DNA of 64,000 bases from Phoma sp. XZ068 (GCA_004835665.1 RBKR01000011.1:1054001-1118000); one strand, 5' to 3'. Shown: positions 1 to 12,649, counted from the first letter of the stretch. A program made the numbers and translations. Notes: generated by a model not told the origin, from the sequence alone.

Positions 1-2218
1 TCGCGAAACCAGAACTTGAAAGTGTCGTACGCATTGCAAAGCTCGCAGCCATTCCCATTATTCTCGCCGAGAACCTCACAATCGATGTCCAAAAAGAGCC
101 TTCGTCGATAAGCGTCGCAAAGCTCGTCATGGCCAATGCGACCAGCGACCGACCGGACGGGCTTTTCACAACTCTCGTGACTGACGAGCGAGGCATCGCG
201 CTTGGATTGGTATACAGCAGCGAGGATAGTGTTGCAGAGAGTCTGAGGACAGGCAGGGGCGTCTACCAGAGCCGCAAGCGCGGTCTGTGGTACAAGGGCG
301 AGAGCAGTGGAGATGTCCAGGAGCTTGTATCTTTGTCATTGGACTGCGACAACGACTGCCTGCAGTTTGTTGTCCGCCAAAAGGGTCGGGGCTTCTGCCA
401 TTTGGCGACGCCCACCTGCTTCGGCCAGTACACTGGATTGTCCAAGCTGCAAAAGACTCTTCAAAGCCGCAAGGAGTCTGCACCCGAGGGTTCATACACT
501 GCACGGTTGTTCAACGACACGCAATTGCTGAGGGCCAAGATCCTCGAGGAGGCCACCGAACTTTGCGACGCAACTACCAAGGAACACATCGCTTTCGAGG
601 CTGCTGATCTGTTCTACTTCGCCATGACCAAGTGCGTGGCTGCAGGCGTATCACTTGAAGATGTTGAGCGCAACTTGGATGCAAAGAGCATCAAGGTGAA
701 GCGACGCCAGGGAGACGCCAAACCCGCCTTTGCTGCGCAAGTGGCTGCTGCAACCAACGGTACAAGCGGCGCTAAGCCCACGGAGGAGGTTAAGGAGGCT
801 GCTTCTGTACCAAAGAGCAAGGACGACCCGGCTGGCATCAAGGACGGACGCATCGCTATGAGGAGATACATTGCCGCAAACGAAACACCCGAGACAATCG
901 CTTCTGTTCTCCAGCGCCCATCACAGCGGTCGACCGACAAGATCCTGGATATTTGCCGACCCATCATTGAGAACGTCAAGACGAATGGTGATAAAGCGCT
1001 GCTTGAGTACACCCACAAGTTTGAGAAGGCAACTTCATTGACATCGACGGTCTTGAAGGCCCCATTCCCTCAGGAGCTCATGCAACTGGCACCAGAAACA
1101 GCCAAGGCCATCGATGTATCGTTCGAGAATATCCGCAAGTTCCACGCTGCGCAGAAGGAGGACAAGCCTCTGAAGGTGGAGACAATGCCTGGTGTCGTAT
1201 GCTCACGCTTTGCACGACCGATCGAGAGAGTTGGTCTTTACGTGCCTGGTGGAACCGCTGTTCTGCCTTCTACTGCACTCATGCTGGGTGTACCCGCTAT
1301 GGTAGCTGGCTGCAAAACATTGGTCCTCGCCACCCCACCACGTTCAAACGGCAAGGTGACGCCGGAGGTCGTGTACGCCGCGCACAAGGTCGGCGCTTCG
1401 GCTATCGTCCTTGCAGGCGGTGCACAGGCTGTTGCAGCCATGGCCTACGGCACTGAGAGCGTACCCAAGGTCGACAAGATCTTGGGCCCAGGTAACCAAT
1501 TCGTTACTGCAGCGAAGATGTTTGTTTCCAACGACACCAACGCTGGAGTCAGCATTGACATGCCTGCTGGGCCCAGTGAGGTGTTGGTGGTCGCAGACAA
1601 GACAGCGAACCCAGCCTTTGTTGCTTCAGATCTCCTGAGTCAGGCTGAGCACGGCGTCGATTCTCAGGTCATCTTGATTGCAGTTGGGCTGAACGAGGCT
1701 CAATTGGGAGCGATTGAAGATGAACTTCACAAGCAGGCCGTCGCCCTCCCTCGTGTTGACATTGTTCGCGGCGCTATCGAGCACTCGATTACTCTTGCTG
1801 TCGACGACATTCAGGAAGCTATGCGGCTGAGCAACGACTACGCGCCAGAGCATTTGATTCTGCAAGTAGACGATGCAGAGAAGGTTGTCGATTTGGTAGA
1901 GAATGCTGGCAGCGTGTTCGTTGGCCACTGGACACCAGAGTCTGTTGGCGATTACAGCGCCGGCGTGAACCACTCCCTTCGTAAGTACCATGATTCATGC
2001 GAAATCCTGCTCAGAGCACTGACGCCAAAACAGCCACCTACGGGTACGCGAAGCAGTACTCTGGAGTTAACCTCGGCTCCTACATTAAGCACATTACCAG
2101 CGCAAACCTCACAAAACAAGGTCTCGAGAACGTCGGTGCTGCAGTCATGGAGCTCGCACGCGTGGAAGAGCTTGAGGCTCACCGTCGCGCCGTCAGCTTG
2201 CGCCTGGGTGTAGCATAA
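1..2218 (+). CDS. HIS4: Histidine biosynthesis trifunctional protein (HIS4 type), 5' end outside the window
   Basis: Three-domain enzyme of histidine synthesis: phosphoribosyl-AMP cyclohydrolase, phosphoribosyl-ATP pyrophosphohydrolase and histidinol dehydrogenase (two final NAD-dependent oxidations to histidine). The frame is open from base 3, so the start lies upstream; about 720 residues are present and the N-terminal part is missing. Visible in order: a cyclohydrolase region with TGRGVYQSRKRGLWYKGE (about 234-300), a pyrophosphohydrolase helix pair with KILEEATELCDA and AADLFYF (about 535-625), a linker, then histidinol dehydrogenase from about 860 with PGGTAVLPST, GPGNQFV and DMPAGPSEVLV. 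A 53-nt intron (1981-2033, GTAAGT...CAG) separates the last exon. Splicing joins the phase to give LPTYGYAKQYSGVN, the conserved end of this domain, and stops at 2216-2218. Reading through the intron gives a wrong C-terminus. Fungal fusion order is normal; identification is secure. Confidence 0.97.
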
Positions 2219-2915
2219 GTGACGTGCAATGATCAGACTTTCTTTTGGGTAAACAATTTAGCCGCGCATTATGCATACTAGTGGCCCAGTTCCTGGATCC
2301 ATTGGTGGAGTTTCAGGTGTTTATGCCTTAAACGTGAGGGGATGACAGGAAACATCTGTAATCTAGGGAACGGGAGTTGTCACAGTCGTGCAGGGGAAAA
2401 AGTACGATGTAGATGCATTCTAACCAGAACCGGATACGTTCCGATGTGTCGAGCCGCGGCTTCAGATGAAATGAATTTCAACCGACAACGAATCCATCGC
2501 TGCAACACCTCCACAACGGCCATAACACTTGTCTTCCGAGCAAGAGCATGGCTTGTGTATTTATTCACTCTCCTGTTACCACTTTCATGCGAATGCTGTC
2601 TTCAGCATGGGTTGAAGGAACGCATAGATCTGTAAAATGACGCTACTAATGATCTTCAGGATGCCGTTTCAAACGGCATGAAACAAATCCTCCCAAAACT
2701 ATCAGCCCACAGTACCAGGGAAACCCAGCATATCCATCTTTCCATATATTACCCCCTCTATCTCTTGATTCTATCGTCATTCGGTTGTACCTTTCACCAC
2801 TTGCCTTATCCTCTGCCTTCTCGGAAGCGTGCTTCCTGACGTTCATTTATTCACCTATACATTCTTTTGAAAAGATCTAACTTCTATACCTCCTTCTATC
2901 AACCTCAAACTCAAG
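2219..2915. other. Intergenic, presumed xylanase promoter
   Basis: No credible gene. It holds the HIS4 3' flank and the upstream region of the xylanase, ending in a CT-rich leader typical of strongly expressed fungal genes just before the start codon. A TATA-like tract (CATATATTA) lies near 2744. One GGCTAA element on the minus strand is listed separately. Confidence 0.6.
2258..2263 (-). promoter_or_regulatory. Possible XlnR/Xyr1-type site (GGCTAA)
   Basis: TTAGCC on the plus strand is GGCTAA on the minus strand, the core element bound by XlnR/Xyr1 regulators of xylanase genes. It lies about 650 bases before the xylanase start. A single six-base match in 700 bases is expected by chance fairly often, so this is only a candidate. 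Confidence 0.2.
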
Positions 2916-4401
2916 ATGCATATCCGCGGATCCTCTCTTTACTTCACGGTCGTTGGCCTGACCTCCACTTCCGGCGTCCTCGCAGCGGTCCAGCCCTACG
3001 GGCAGTGCGGTGGCCAGGGCTACACCGGCGAGACAGCTTGTGCACCTGGCTGGGGCTGCAAGCAGTGGAGTACCTACTACTCGCAGTGCATTGAGGGTGC
3101 CAGTAACGCAGCACCCTCCGCCGCGCCTGCTCCCGGCAACAACACTCCCACTCTGCCCTCTGCCAGCCCGATCCCTAGCAGCGTTCCCACGTCCGCTGCC
3201 CCGGTCCCATCCAACAATGCTACAACACGTGCCGCTGTTCCCACCACCTTCGAGACCCTCATCGCATCTTCAAGCGCTGTCGTTGTTCCTGAGGCCGTTT
3301 CCTCTTCAGTCGTTGTTGTATCCACCAGCGTTGCCGCCCCAAGCGCAAAGCCCAGCGCTGGAGCTGGTAACAGCTCCGCTGCTTTGGCCAACGGTGAGGA
3401 CTGCTCCCTCGATGCAGCCTACAAGGCCAAGGGCAAGAAGTACTTCGGTGTAGCGACGGACAAGGGCCGTCTTTCTGCCGGCGACAATGCGGCCATCATC
3501 AAGGCAGACTTCGGTCAAGTTACGCCTGAGAACAGGTACGTCTCTTCTTTGCGGGAACATTTCCACAGTATCACTGACAAATCGTAGCATGAAGTGGGAT
3601 GCCACAGAGAACGTAGAGAAGCAATTCACTCTCGCAACTGCCGACTTCCTTGTCGACTTTGCCTCCACAAACGATAAGCTCATCCGTGGCCACACCACTG
3701 TCTGGCACAGCCAGCTGCCCACCTGGGTGTCTTCTATCACCGACAAGACCAAGCTCGAGGACGTGATGAAGGCACACATCAACAAGCTCATGGGCGAGTA
3801 CAAGGGCAAGGTCTACGCCTGGGTACGTCTCTTCCCCAATCTATATCTCGCTCCATACTAACTTTCGCAGGATGTCGTTAACGAGATCTTCGGCGAAGAC
3901 GGCTCCTTCCGCAGCTCAGTCTTCTACAACGTCCTGGGCGAAGGCTTCGTGAAACTAGCCTTCGAGACCGCCCGCGCCGCCGACCCCGCCGCGAAGCTCT
4001 ACATCAACGACTACAACCTCGACTCTGCGTCGTACGCAAAGACCAAGGCTATGGTCTCCAAGGTCAAGGAGTGGGTCGCCGCCGGCATCCCCATCGACGG
4101 CATCGGCTCGCAGTCCCACTTGGCCAACAACTGGCCCATCTCCGACTTCCCCGGTGCGCTGAAGGCACTCTGCGCCGTCGTCGACGAGTGTGCGATTACC
4201 GAGCTGGACATCAAGGGTGCATCTGCCGCCGACTACGGGACTGCCGTTGGCGCATGCACGGATATCAAGAACTGTGTTGGTGTGACGGTGTGGGGTGTCC
4301 GTGACTCGGATTCCTGGAGGCCTTCTGGCACACCGCTGTTGTTCGATGACTCGTACAAGGCTAAGGCGGCATACAATGGGCTGTGCAAGGCTCTTGCTTA
4401 G
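2916..4401 (+). CDS. Secreted endo-1,4-beta-xylanase, GH10 with N-terminal CBM1
   Basis: Cleaves the beta-1,4-xylan backbone outside the cell. Exons 2916-3535, 3588-3822 and 3871-4401 give 461 residues; both introns (52 and 48 nt) are GT-AG and the phases agree. A signal peptide of about 23 residues is followed directly by a fungal cellulose-binding module (PYGQCGGQGY...YYSQC, four cysteines and surface aromatics). Next comes a Ser/Thr/Ala/Pro linker of about 90 residues, likely O-glycosylated, and then the GH10 barrel. The general acid/base glutamate is in DVVNE at the start of exon 3, and the nucleophile is in TELDIK. DYNL and the C-terminal VTVWGVRDSDSW are also family hallmarks. The binding module at the N-terminus is one of the two known arrangements. 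It is convergent with the aldehyde dehydrogenase downstream. Confidence 0.95.
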
Positions 4402-4777
4402 ATGCTGGGTGCTTTGCCTTTAGGGCTGTTTTTATATTGTAAATATTTGGGACGATGTACAGTCTGTATGAATCGTGCAAAAAGATTAAGCATAGACAAA
4501 TGAGATCTTATGCAAGCAGCAACATGAATTCTTTGCTTTGTGAGTACGAACTTTGGTCTCTCAGCATGTGGCCTCCTACAAGCACGACACATTCGCAAGT
4601 ATGAATGATTATCATTCGAAGGTACAAACAATCACAGCGAAGTCGAGGTTACACTGGCAACACAGCATTCAAATGTAGCTAGGACCAACATCAAGTCAAG
4701 CTCAAGATAGTATTCATATGGACATATTTGAGGGGTATAACGATTTTGCTTTCATTTCATTCTAGACAGTCACTGAC
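4402..4777. other. Intergenic between convergent genes
   Basis: Holds the 3' flanks of the xylanase (plus) and the aldehyde dehydrogenase (minus). AT-rich stretches such as TTTTTATATTGTAAATATT near 4429 could serve 3' end formation. Nothing else is seen. Confidence 0.5.
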
Positions 4778-6268
4778 TTAGGACTTGTACACGTGAATGA
4801 CGTGGGGGTTGCAGTAAGCAAGCAGACCAGTCTTGCCCCACTCGCCACCAATACCAGACTCCTTGTGACCACCGAACGTAGCCAGGGGTGTGGGCTTCTC
4901 GAACGAGTTGACGAAGACGGAGCCAGCTTCCAGTCTGCGTGCAATCTGGGAGGCCTTCTCTACATCCTTGCCCCACACGCAGGCACCAAGACCGGTGTTG
5001 GTGTCATTGGCGCGAGCAATGACTTCCTCGAGATCGGACCATGGCTGGGTAGGAACGATGGGGCCGAAGGGCTCCTCCTGGATGATACGGGAGTCGTTGG
5101 GCGGGTTGTCGATGATGGTGGGCTGGATGAAGAAGCCCTTTGAGGCAGCGACGTCGGGCTCGCCAACAGCGAACTTGTAGCCCTTGGCCTTGCTGTCCTC
5201 GAAGAAGCCCTTGACGCGGTCGTACTGCATCTTGTTCTGGACAGGGCCGAGCAGGTTGTCGCCATCGTCGGGGTTGCCGACCTTGACGCTCTTTGTGAAG
5301 TTGACCAGCTCCTCAACAAACTCCTTGTAGATGGACTCGTGGATGTAGATGCGTTTTGTGGCAACGCAGACCTGGCCAGAGTTCTGGAAGGCACCCATGG
5401 CAACCTCGGGAGCAACCTTCTTGATGTCGACGTCGGGGAGGATGATGGAGGCGTCGTTGCCGCCGAGCTCGAGGGTGACGCGCTTGAGGGTCTTTGCGGA
5501 AGTCTCCATGACCTTCTTTCCTGTGGCGATGGAGCCGGTGAAGGAGATCTTAGCAACATCGGGGTGCTTGCACAGTTCTGCGCCCAGCTCGTTGTTACCA
5601 CCAACAACCTGGACGACACCAGGAGGGAAGACCTGCTGAGCCAGCTCAACGAACTTCAGAGCGGTGTAGGGTGTGAATGGCGAGGGCTTGATGATGACGC
5701 AGTTTCCGGTAATGAGAGCAGGTGCAAGCTTTCCGACAGACAGAACCAGGGGGAAGTTCCACGGGCAGATGGCTCCGCAAACGCCGAGAGGCGAGTATTC
5801 TGTGTAGATTGTCTTCTCCTCATCCTCGAACTTCTCGGAGGGAAGGTCGAGGGTCAAGTGGTAGCCAATGAAGCCGGCAACACCGCCGACCTCGACAGCG
5901 GAGAACTTCCTCTGGGAAGGGGTCAGTGTAGTTCAGACCTGAGCCTATGGATCAAAACTTACAGGCTTGCCGGACTCCTTGCAGAGCAGCGTAACGAACT
6001 CGTCCTCGTGCTGCTGGAAGAGGGCAATCAGCTGGCCGATAAGCTCCTTGCGCTTCTCGACAGGTGTGGCACTCCACGCAGGGAAGGCCTTCTTGCCGGC
6101 AGCGACGGCATCGTTCAGGTCCTTGGTGCTCGCAATTGGGACGTCCCAGAGCTCCTGGCCAGTGGAAGGGTTGATACCATGGTGGATCTGGTCAGAGCCA
6201 CGGTTCTCGCCGTTGACGACGTTGTAGAACTTCTCGAAATCGAGAGAAGAGACCTTTCCGGGAGACAT
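4778..6268 (-). CDS. NAD(P)-dependent aldehyde dehydrogenase
   Basis: Oxidises an aldehyde to the carboxylic acid. Exons 5963-6268 and 4778-5911, with a 51-nt intron (GTAAG...CAG, phase 0), give 479 residues, a normal length. The catalytic cysteine is in NSGQVCVATKR and the general-base glutamate in TLELGGND. The cofactor segment has PWNFPL and FTGSIATGKK, and EEPFGPI lies in the C-terminal half. The start at 6268 (MSPGKVSSLDF) was chosen because the family homology begins there; an upstream in-frame ATG at 6451 adds 61 residues with no family character. The substrate cannot be told from sequence. The protein resembles the general fungal cytosolic class and lacks an obvious targeting peptide. 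Lactaldehyde from rhamnose breakdown is one conceivable substrate, but the rhamnose genes are 28 kb away. Confidence 0.93.
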
Positions 6269-8649
6269 GGTTGTGGTGTTTGTAGGTAAGGTAGGGGATT
6301 TGGCTATGGATTCTGGGCCGGGCGACGCTCTGTACTTAAGCAAGCGCGTCCTGAGACTTCCTGCTTGACTGTGGTCACAAAAACGACCATCCTTACCCTC
6401 GGTAGTGCGCCTGCATAGGTCTGGCTGACGGAGCTGTCGACAATTGCGCACTCTTGGCTTGTCTCAGCGGGCATCTACCCCACCTTCATGGCCCCGCAGC
6501 AGCAAGAAGGGGCATAGCTTGCCACGCCGCATGGCGATGAGTGGATCGATGGATCACACTTGTTTTAGCAGGCATGCATTCGGTCAAGGCTGGTGATTCC
6601 TTCGCGGTTACAAGCCGCTCTTAACCTGCGACCGGCAAATGCTGTTGTGCTTCGGGCTGACTAAATCGACTTGCTTCTGGTCTTACTTATATGCCGACTG
6701 ACGCATCCGAGTAACAGCCTGATATGTCAACAATGGTCGTCCCGCTCGCACAGGAGGAAGAGTACGACGAATTGGAACGTTAATCCTGGCAGGTTTCCTG
6801 CTTGGTGCAGTGGAGCAACCCCCCGCCAGTATGCGTGTGTTGCCATTGTCGCTCAAGTCTTGACTAGCATCAATCGAGTCGATGCCCGGTCAATGGCGGC
6901 GCAGCAGCTCAATATCGGACGAATCCTTTGACCCTCTTCGAGACCCTACGGGCAGATCGTGGCCGATAGTTGTCGGGCGTGAGTGGTTTCAGTCGGAGGC
7001 ACGAAGTTAGAGGCCCTGGGGGGTCATAACCTGGAAGATGGATATTAGCGTGCGCGGCTTTCCCGTTTGGAGCGCTCTAAGGGTCTGTCCACCGCCTGAG
7101 ATCTACTCAAACATTTATCGCCCTGACCCACGCCAGGGAGCCATGCGGCAGATGGGCAACCAGTTTGTGCTTGCTATGATGCAGTTACATAAAAGCTAGA
7201 GGTGAGGGCTGGGTTGTGCTAAGCTTTTGTAGGAGTGATGTGTCAGCGCCGCCACATGCATCCTTCCATCCACAACAACGTGCACGCTTATCTGGAACAA
7301 GGCGACCTGCAAGCCTCAGGATCAGCCCTGTTGAGCCTCAAGCGTGCTCGCGGTCTAGAGCCTCGTGGGTGGCCTCGACAGAACGGATACGTATGCGACA
7401 AGATACAGGACACAAATATCTTGGTAATCGCCTCGATACTTGCAGTTCGACAGCGCCGTCCCCATCCTGCACTTCTCTTAGTGACAACCCGAGCTTTCAA
7501 GTCCATGAATCCAGGACTCTCCTCAATCAAAGGATAAGAGCAGGGCAATGACGGAAGATGATTGAGCAGCTTCGGAGATCTCTTTTTTCAAGAGCCACTG
7601 CAAAGACCCTGGTAATACGTTCCCTCTGTGCGTAGCCTGCTCAATGGGTCATACGTTCTCTAGCCCCATGCAAGCAGCAGTACAGTTATGTATGCATCTG
7701 AGGTTCGTTGCTGTGGTATTCAACTGCTAGCCCAGTGTATCCACCCTTGAGACGTCGCACAAAAGCTCAAGGACAACGGACGCCAGGTTTCGATCGCCAC
7801 TCTGACGTATTTCTGGCAATAGTTTAAGTGTTCCTGAGACCACTGGTAATGTTGCCGTTCTCCAGATTGGGGCGGACAGGCTCTGCCCGCTCTGAGATTC
7901 TAAGGGAACCGTTAATGCTTGGCTTTTCCTGCAGGACGGAAACCATGCCAATGAGGTACATATGGTGGCGGCGAACACCTATATGAGCTCCAGCTCCTGC
8001 CTTAAGAGGTTCGCGGCCATCATCCAACGACAACAACATTCGCTAAACCAACATCCCTGACCCTCGTCCGCCCAGCAGCATTTACCCGCGAGCAAACTCT
8101 TTCCGACCTCGATTGAGGTCTTTCAATCTATAATATATGACGTTAGCAGCCATCGAGCACGTTGTTCCTTGATCGACCTGCTGCAGCTCCCGGACCTGTG
8201 GTTCTTGTCGTCTACCCCGGATTTCGTCAACGTTCTGGAAGCAACTCGCCTAGACTCGCCCAGCGACTGGTCTGTCACTGCTATCCGGTTATTCGAATAC
8301 GAGTTTAAGATGGGCAGCTGCAGCTCATATGTAGCTCGGAATATGATCACCGGGTTTACAGGCACCTGCCGACCAATACTATGGTCGACAGAGAGAAGAT
8401 GAGTGGTCAATGGATTTCTGTAGCCACCTCTGGTAAGTATGTCACCAATCAAAGCAACCTACTCAGCTGGCTGCGTTCACGATAGATTGGACTACAGAGA
8501 GCTCAGTCTGGATCTCCGTCCGACTTCTATCCCCGGCTCTAGGCCTTGTACGTGATATTTTGTTAGACATAAGAGCACCCAGTGCCCTCACCTTGAAGGT
8601 TTCGCAGAGGACAATACAATTGCTACCATCAACATATTTCCCCTTCAGT
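6269..8649. other. Gene-poor 2.4 kb stretch
   Basis: Holds the promoter side of the aldehyde dehydrogenase and of the secreted-protein gene. Open frames here are 60-118 codons, lack codon bias or domain likeness, and overlap each other in several frames. No repeat or transposon trace was recognised. Base composition is not AT-rich, so there is no sign of RIP. Confidence 0.5.
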
Positions 8650-9401
8650 ATGAAGTTCGCAGCCCCCATCCTCGCCCTCGCGGCTGTAGCTTCCGCACTA
8701 CCCCAAACAACATCCACACCGCCCCCATCCTTCAACATCACAAACGTCGTCTCGGGCGGCACAGGCTGCCCCCAAGGAAGCATCGACGTGAAGTGGACCG
8801 ACGAAAAGATCCTCCCCATCTGTACGTCTCACCACCCCTTATCACAACCACCCAACTAACCGCTCAGACTACGGCCAAGAATTCATCGCCGCCGTCGGCC
8901 CTAAGGCAGAGATATCAGATAGCCGCAAATTCTGCCAACTCAACCTGCACCTCGACTACTCCGCAGGCTTCAGCTTCGCCATCTACAGCGCCGACTACGC
9001 CGGCTTCGCGGACCTCGACGCCGGCGTCACGGGGACCGTGAAGAGCACTTATTACTTCTCCGGGCAGACCGCTCAGGTACGTTCCCCTTTTCCTCCCCCT
9101 CAGTTTCAGTCTTCCGATTTCCATCCATTCCTACCTAGTGAGGCTCTGCTTCCTGAGCTGCGCTGACACGTCATAGACATCCTCCTCACTGACCCTATCC
9201 GGCCCAACGAAACTCAAGTTCAAGAAGCAAGACGATGTACCCGTGGCTATCTGGTCGTCGTGCGCTGGCGACGCGCTGTTCAATGTCGATGCGAGTGTGG
9301 CGCTGACGCCGCTTGCGGGTGCCGCGAGTGGGGTGTTGGGGATTACGAAGGAGAGCGGGAGGTTGAGCTCGAACTTGTATATTCAGTGGAGGAAGTGCTA
9401 G
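8650..9401 (+). CDS. Secreted protein of the DUF4360 type
   Basis: Exons 8650-8821, 8868-9076 and 9177-9401 (introns 46 and 100 nt, GT-AG, phases consistent) give a protein of 201 residues. It has a clear signal peptide (MKFAAPILALAAVASA, cleavage near residue 17). The mature part carries VSGGTGCPQGSIDV near the start, a Cys pair in the centre and a C-terminal IQWRKC. This layout, with paired cysteines and a beta-rich body, is that of the fungal DUF4360 family of unknown function. It is probably extracellular or wall-associated. The family call rests on recognition by eye; signal and gene model are firmer than the family name. The stop is only 219 bases from the convergent ABC gene. Confidence 0.85.
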
Positions 9402-9620
9402 ACCTCTTGTAGTATGGTTGGTGGAGAAAAGCAAGGTGTTTGTGGTGGATGAAGGGTTGGGAACAATGAATGTATACTCTTTCCCCATATCTGGTGCTGG
9501 TGCTGTGCCTAATGAAGTCGTGTTCATTGGTGTAGCTAGGTCTACTTGCGAGATGACACAATCACGAAGAATGGAAGTGGAGCATGAAGATGAAGTGGTT
9601 TATAAGTACAAGAGTATCTA

Positions 9621-12309
9621 TCATGAAGGTCGGTGCGCCGGGTTCCAGGAGCTAGATGAACTAAACAAGCCATCACCTCCTGCATTCCCCTTAGCCTGGT
9701 CGTCCGTCTCTTGCAAATCGTCTTGCCTGTCATGCTCTCGACCCATCTCACTTGTCTCGCTCGCCTCGCTCGCCTCGCTCATCCCAACATCTGCACTCTC
9801 CTCACTGCCAACGTCCACCGTCTCTGCGTACGGCGGCGGACTCAGCTCGTCACCACCTTCAACCCAGACGCGCTCCAGCTCATTCTCGATCTCCGTCCTG
9901 CGTGCCTTCCACTCTTCTACCTTGGCTAAACGATCCCGTAGCTCTGCGAGCTCCTTCTCAACAGACGACTTCTCCGAGGCAGTGCCGATGCGCTGGAACT
10001 CCCACTCTTCGCCGGATTCGCCCAGGCCGAGGGTGAGGAGGTGCGTGTGATATCTCTTGAGGGAGGCGCGGGTGGATATTGTGATGAGTGCTGGACGCGT
10101 TAGCTTGGTTCATGCTGGAAAGTCTGGATAGATGAGAACGAAGAGATGGCGACTTACTGATTCCCTTGGCCTTGCAGCGTTCGTACAGCAACCCCTCAAC
10201 GTCGCTCGACACTGCAGATGTGCCCTCGTCGATAAAGGCGTAGCGCGGCTCGTGGTACAGAAGTCGTGCGATACCGACACGCTGTTTCTCGCCGCCGCTG
10301 AAGACGTCTTTCCACACTTTCTTTGTGTCCCATCCGCCCTCTCGATCCGGAATGTATCCCAGCTTCGCCTCCTCGAGAACAGCCTGCAGTTCCGAGTCTC
10401 GTCGCCCGGCATCTTTCATGTCGACTGCTGTGTGCGGGTAGATAACCTGGTCGCGTAGTGTGCCAGTAGAAAGGTATGGTCGTTGCGGGAGGAACATGAT
10501 GCCGTCCATTCCAATAGAGCGAGGGCGGGAGACAAGGCCGCGGTATACGGGCCACAGCCCAGCGACGATACGGCTCACAGCAGATTTTCCGACGCCGTTG
10601 GGGCCGGTGATGAGGAGGTGTTCACCGCTGTGCACGATGAAGGACAGAGACTCGAGGAGCTCGTCGCCGCCGCGGGGGTGCAGGGCAGGAGCCACGACGG
10701 GGACGTGTTCGAGGCGCAGGCCGTCAAAGCCGCGGTGCACGGTGCCTTGGATGTCAGATACCGAGTAGAGCTCTGGGCGGGTCCCTGGGGGAGTTGAGTA
10801 TGCGTCTGCGTGGACACGGTGGAGGGTACTAATTAGTGTGTAGACGCGGGATGTGTAACCTGCGAGCTCGGAGAGATCTTTGATGCTGTACATCATTCTG
10901 CCGCCTGCATCGGCGAGCGAGAGCATGAGCCGTTTGTTGGTGATGAAGTCTTTCATGCGGTTTCGCTCGCGGCCTTGCTTCTCTGTACCAGTGCTGCCGG
11001 GGAGTTCGGCAGTCGCATTGAGGCCGCCCCAGGCGGGGAGGAAGACGGGGAGGGAGGTGATGAGGTAGCCAAAGGCGGACCAGGAGTATTTGAGGACAAA
11101 GTCTTCGAGCATGTTGTATCTGATTTTCAGACTGTAGATGCCCTCCATCCAGTGCTTGAGGTCTTTGAAGCCCCGCTCGAGGAAGTGCTTTTCCATTTGG
11201 TCGCCGCCATAGAAGGCGACTTCTTCAGCATTGGCAATCAGACGGGAGTGCAAGGCGCGGAAGTCGCCTTCTCGTCTGCCTTCAACAGCTTTCAGCTTGC
11301 CGAATGGTGGTGATAGTTTTCGTAATATGGTCGCCGTCAGGAAGTAGTTGCTCAGCAATCCAGTCAGGGCAATGGGTCCGAGGGATCGGAAGAGCTGGTA
11401 GTTGAAGACACACAGGTCTACGAAGGGCTTGCCTAGCGATGAATACAATGATGCAGCTGAGGCGCAGAACAGCGTGAGGTCTTGCGTAATAAATTGGTCG
11501 GCACCTTGGCCAACCCCTCCGTCTAGATTCGATAGCTTGTAGTAGTTCAGATGGTCGTTCAAGTACAAGTCGTGGATGTAGCGCGTAAGCCGTGTGCGGA
11601 AGGCAATCGACACCTTGGACTGCAGGAACTTGATCATGGCGTTCGTGTATGACGAAAAGGTGCCGACTCCGAGCCACTTGCAGATGCCCCAGAGGAATGC
11701 CTTGCCATTGCCTGCTACCAGGTCGCGCACAATCTCTCCGTCCAGTCGTGCAACGACCAGTGACAAGTAGGTTCGCAGCATGAGGAACACGCCATGGCTG
11801 ACCAGCAAACCCGTCTCCTTGCTGTTCCAGCGCGGGATCATAATGTTCAGCAGACTGAGGAACTGGTGTAGAAAGGCCAGATTGAGCCCGGGCTTGGTCT
11901 GCGGCGGCGGTGCTTGCGGGCTTGTTGCGTCCTGCATCTTCGCAGCGCGCGGCGGCTGCAGGAAGAGCCTGCGGTGTGCATCAAAGGTCGTCGGCTTGGT
12001 CGGGTTGATGACGACCTTGGAGGTCGAGTCGCGGTAGGGCACGTAGATGGTCCTGCTGCCGTCCTTGTTCTTGAGCCCCGAGTTGCGCCTCAGCAGCCGC
12101 CTGCCCGTCTCCTTCTCGGCGCGCCTGCTCTGGTACCAGCGGCGACTGCCATAGCCAGCGCCTATAATGGTGAAGAGCAATGTGATGGTCGACACCAGCT
12201 TCGTGAGCTTCGAGGCGCCGCGGACGCGCGACTTGACGAGCGTGGCATAGTGGTCGTAGAGGGCGAGGAGCGGATCATGAGGCTCTCGCAGCGTCGATTG
12301 TGCGGCCAT
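9621..12309 (-). CDS. Peroxisomal ABC half-transporter, ALD (PXA/ALDP) family
   Basis: Imports very-long or long-chain acyl-CoA into peroxisomes as a dimer of half-transporters. Exons 10158-12309 and 9621-10090 with a 67-nt intron give 873 residues. The splice restores the typical segment CKAKGITLITISTRASLKRYHTHLL. After an N-terminal membrane anchor come the ALD membrane domain and one ATPase domain with Walker A GPNGVGKS, signature SGGEKQR and a Walker B-like YAFIDEGTSA. The long C-terminal tail has a coiled-coil stretch (KELAELRDRLAKVEEWKARR), a PPPY motif and a Ser-Glu-Ala repeat, and ends in a serine-rich segment. The tail is longer than needed for transport. Which of the two yeast partners (Pxa1 or Pxa2) it matches cannot be settled by eye. 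Confidence 0.93.
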
Positions 12310-12649
12310 CGTAGGCCATGCGAGTCGTCTCTGGCGACGAGCTCATGTTATGGTGCGCAGGGCTGGCTTTGGGAGCGATCGTCCTGACATGTGCGTTCGT
12401 GGTGCTTGGTGAGCTGCAGCCGAGGCATGTGAACGCCAGGTCCGGGGAAAGCTGGGGCGTGTGGGGCCTTTTGACGCTCAGACACAGGTCTTGTGAGAAG
12501 TGAGCACTCTTCATTAACACACTTTACAAGAGACTGATAGAAGAAGACTTTTGTACATTCATTATAGGTAAAGCCAAACCAGCAAGGGATATCAAGTGCC
12601 CGCCAACTCCATACGAAAACGCTGAAACCAAGTATTCACAGTCCGGCCC
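12310..12649. other. Intergenic
   Basis: Carries the promoter of the ABC gene and the 3' flank of the AflR-like gene. Nothing else is recognised. Confidence 0.45.

Noticed and set aside
5339..6289. 316-codon plus-strand frame across the aldehyde dehydrogenase
   Set aside because: Antisense to a well-supported gene and spanning its intron; no domain likeness.
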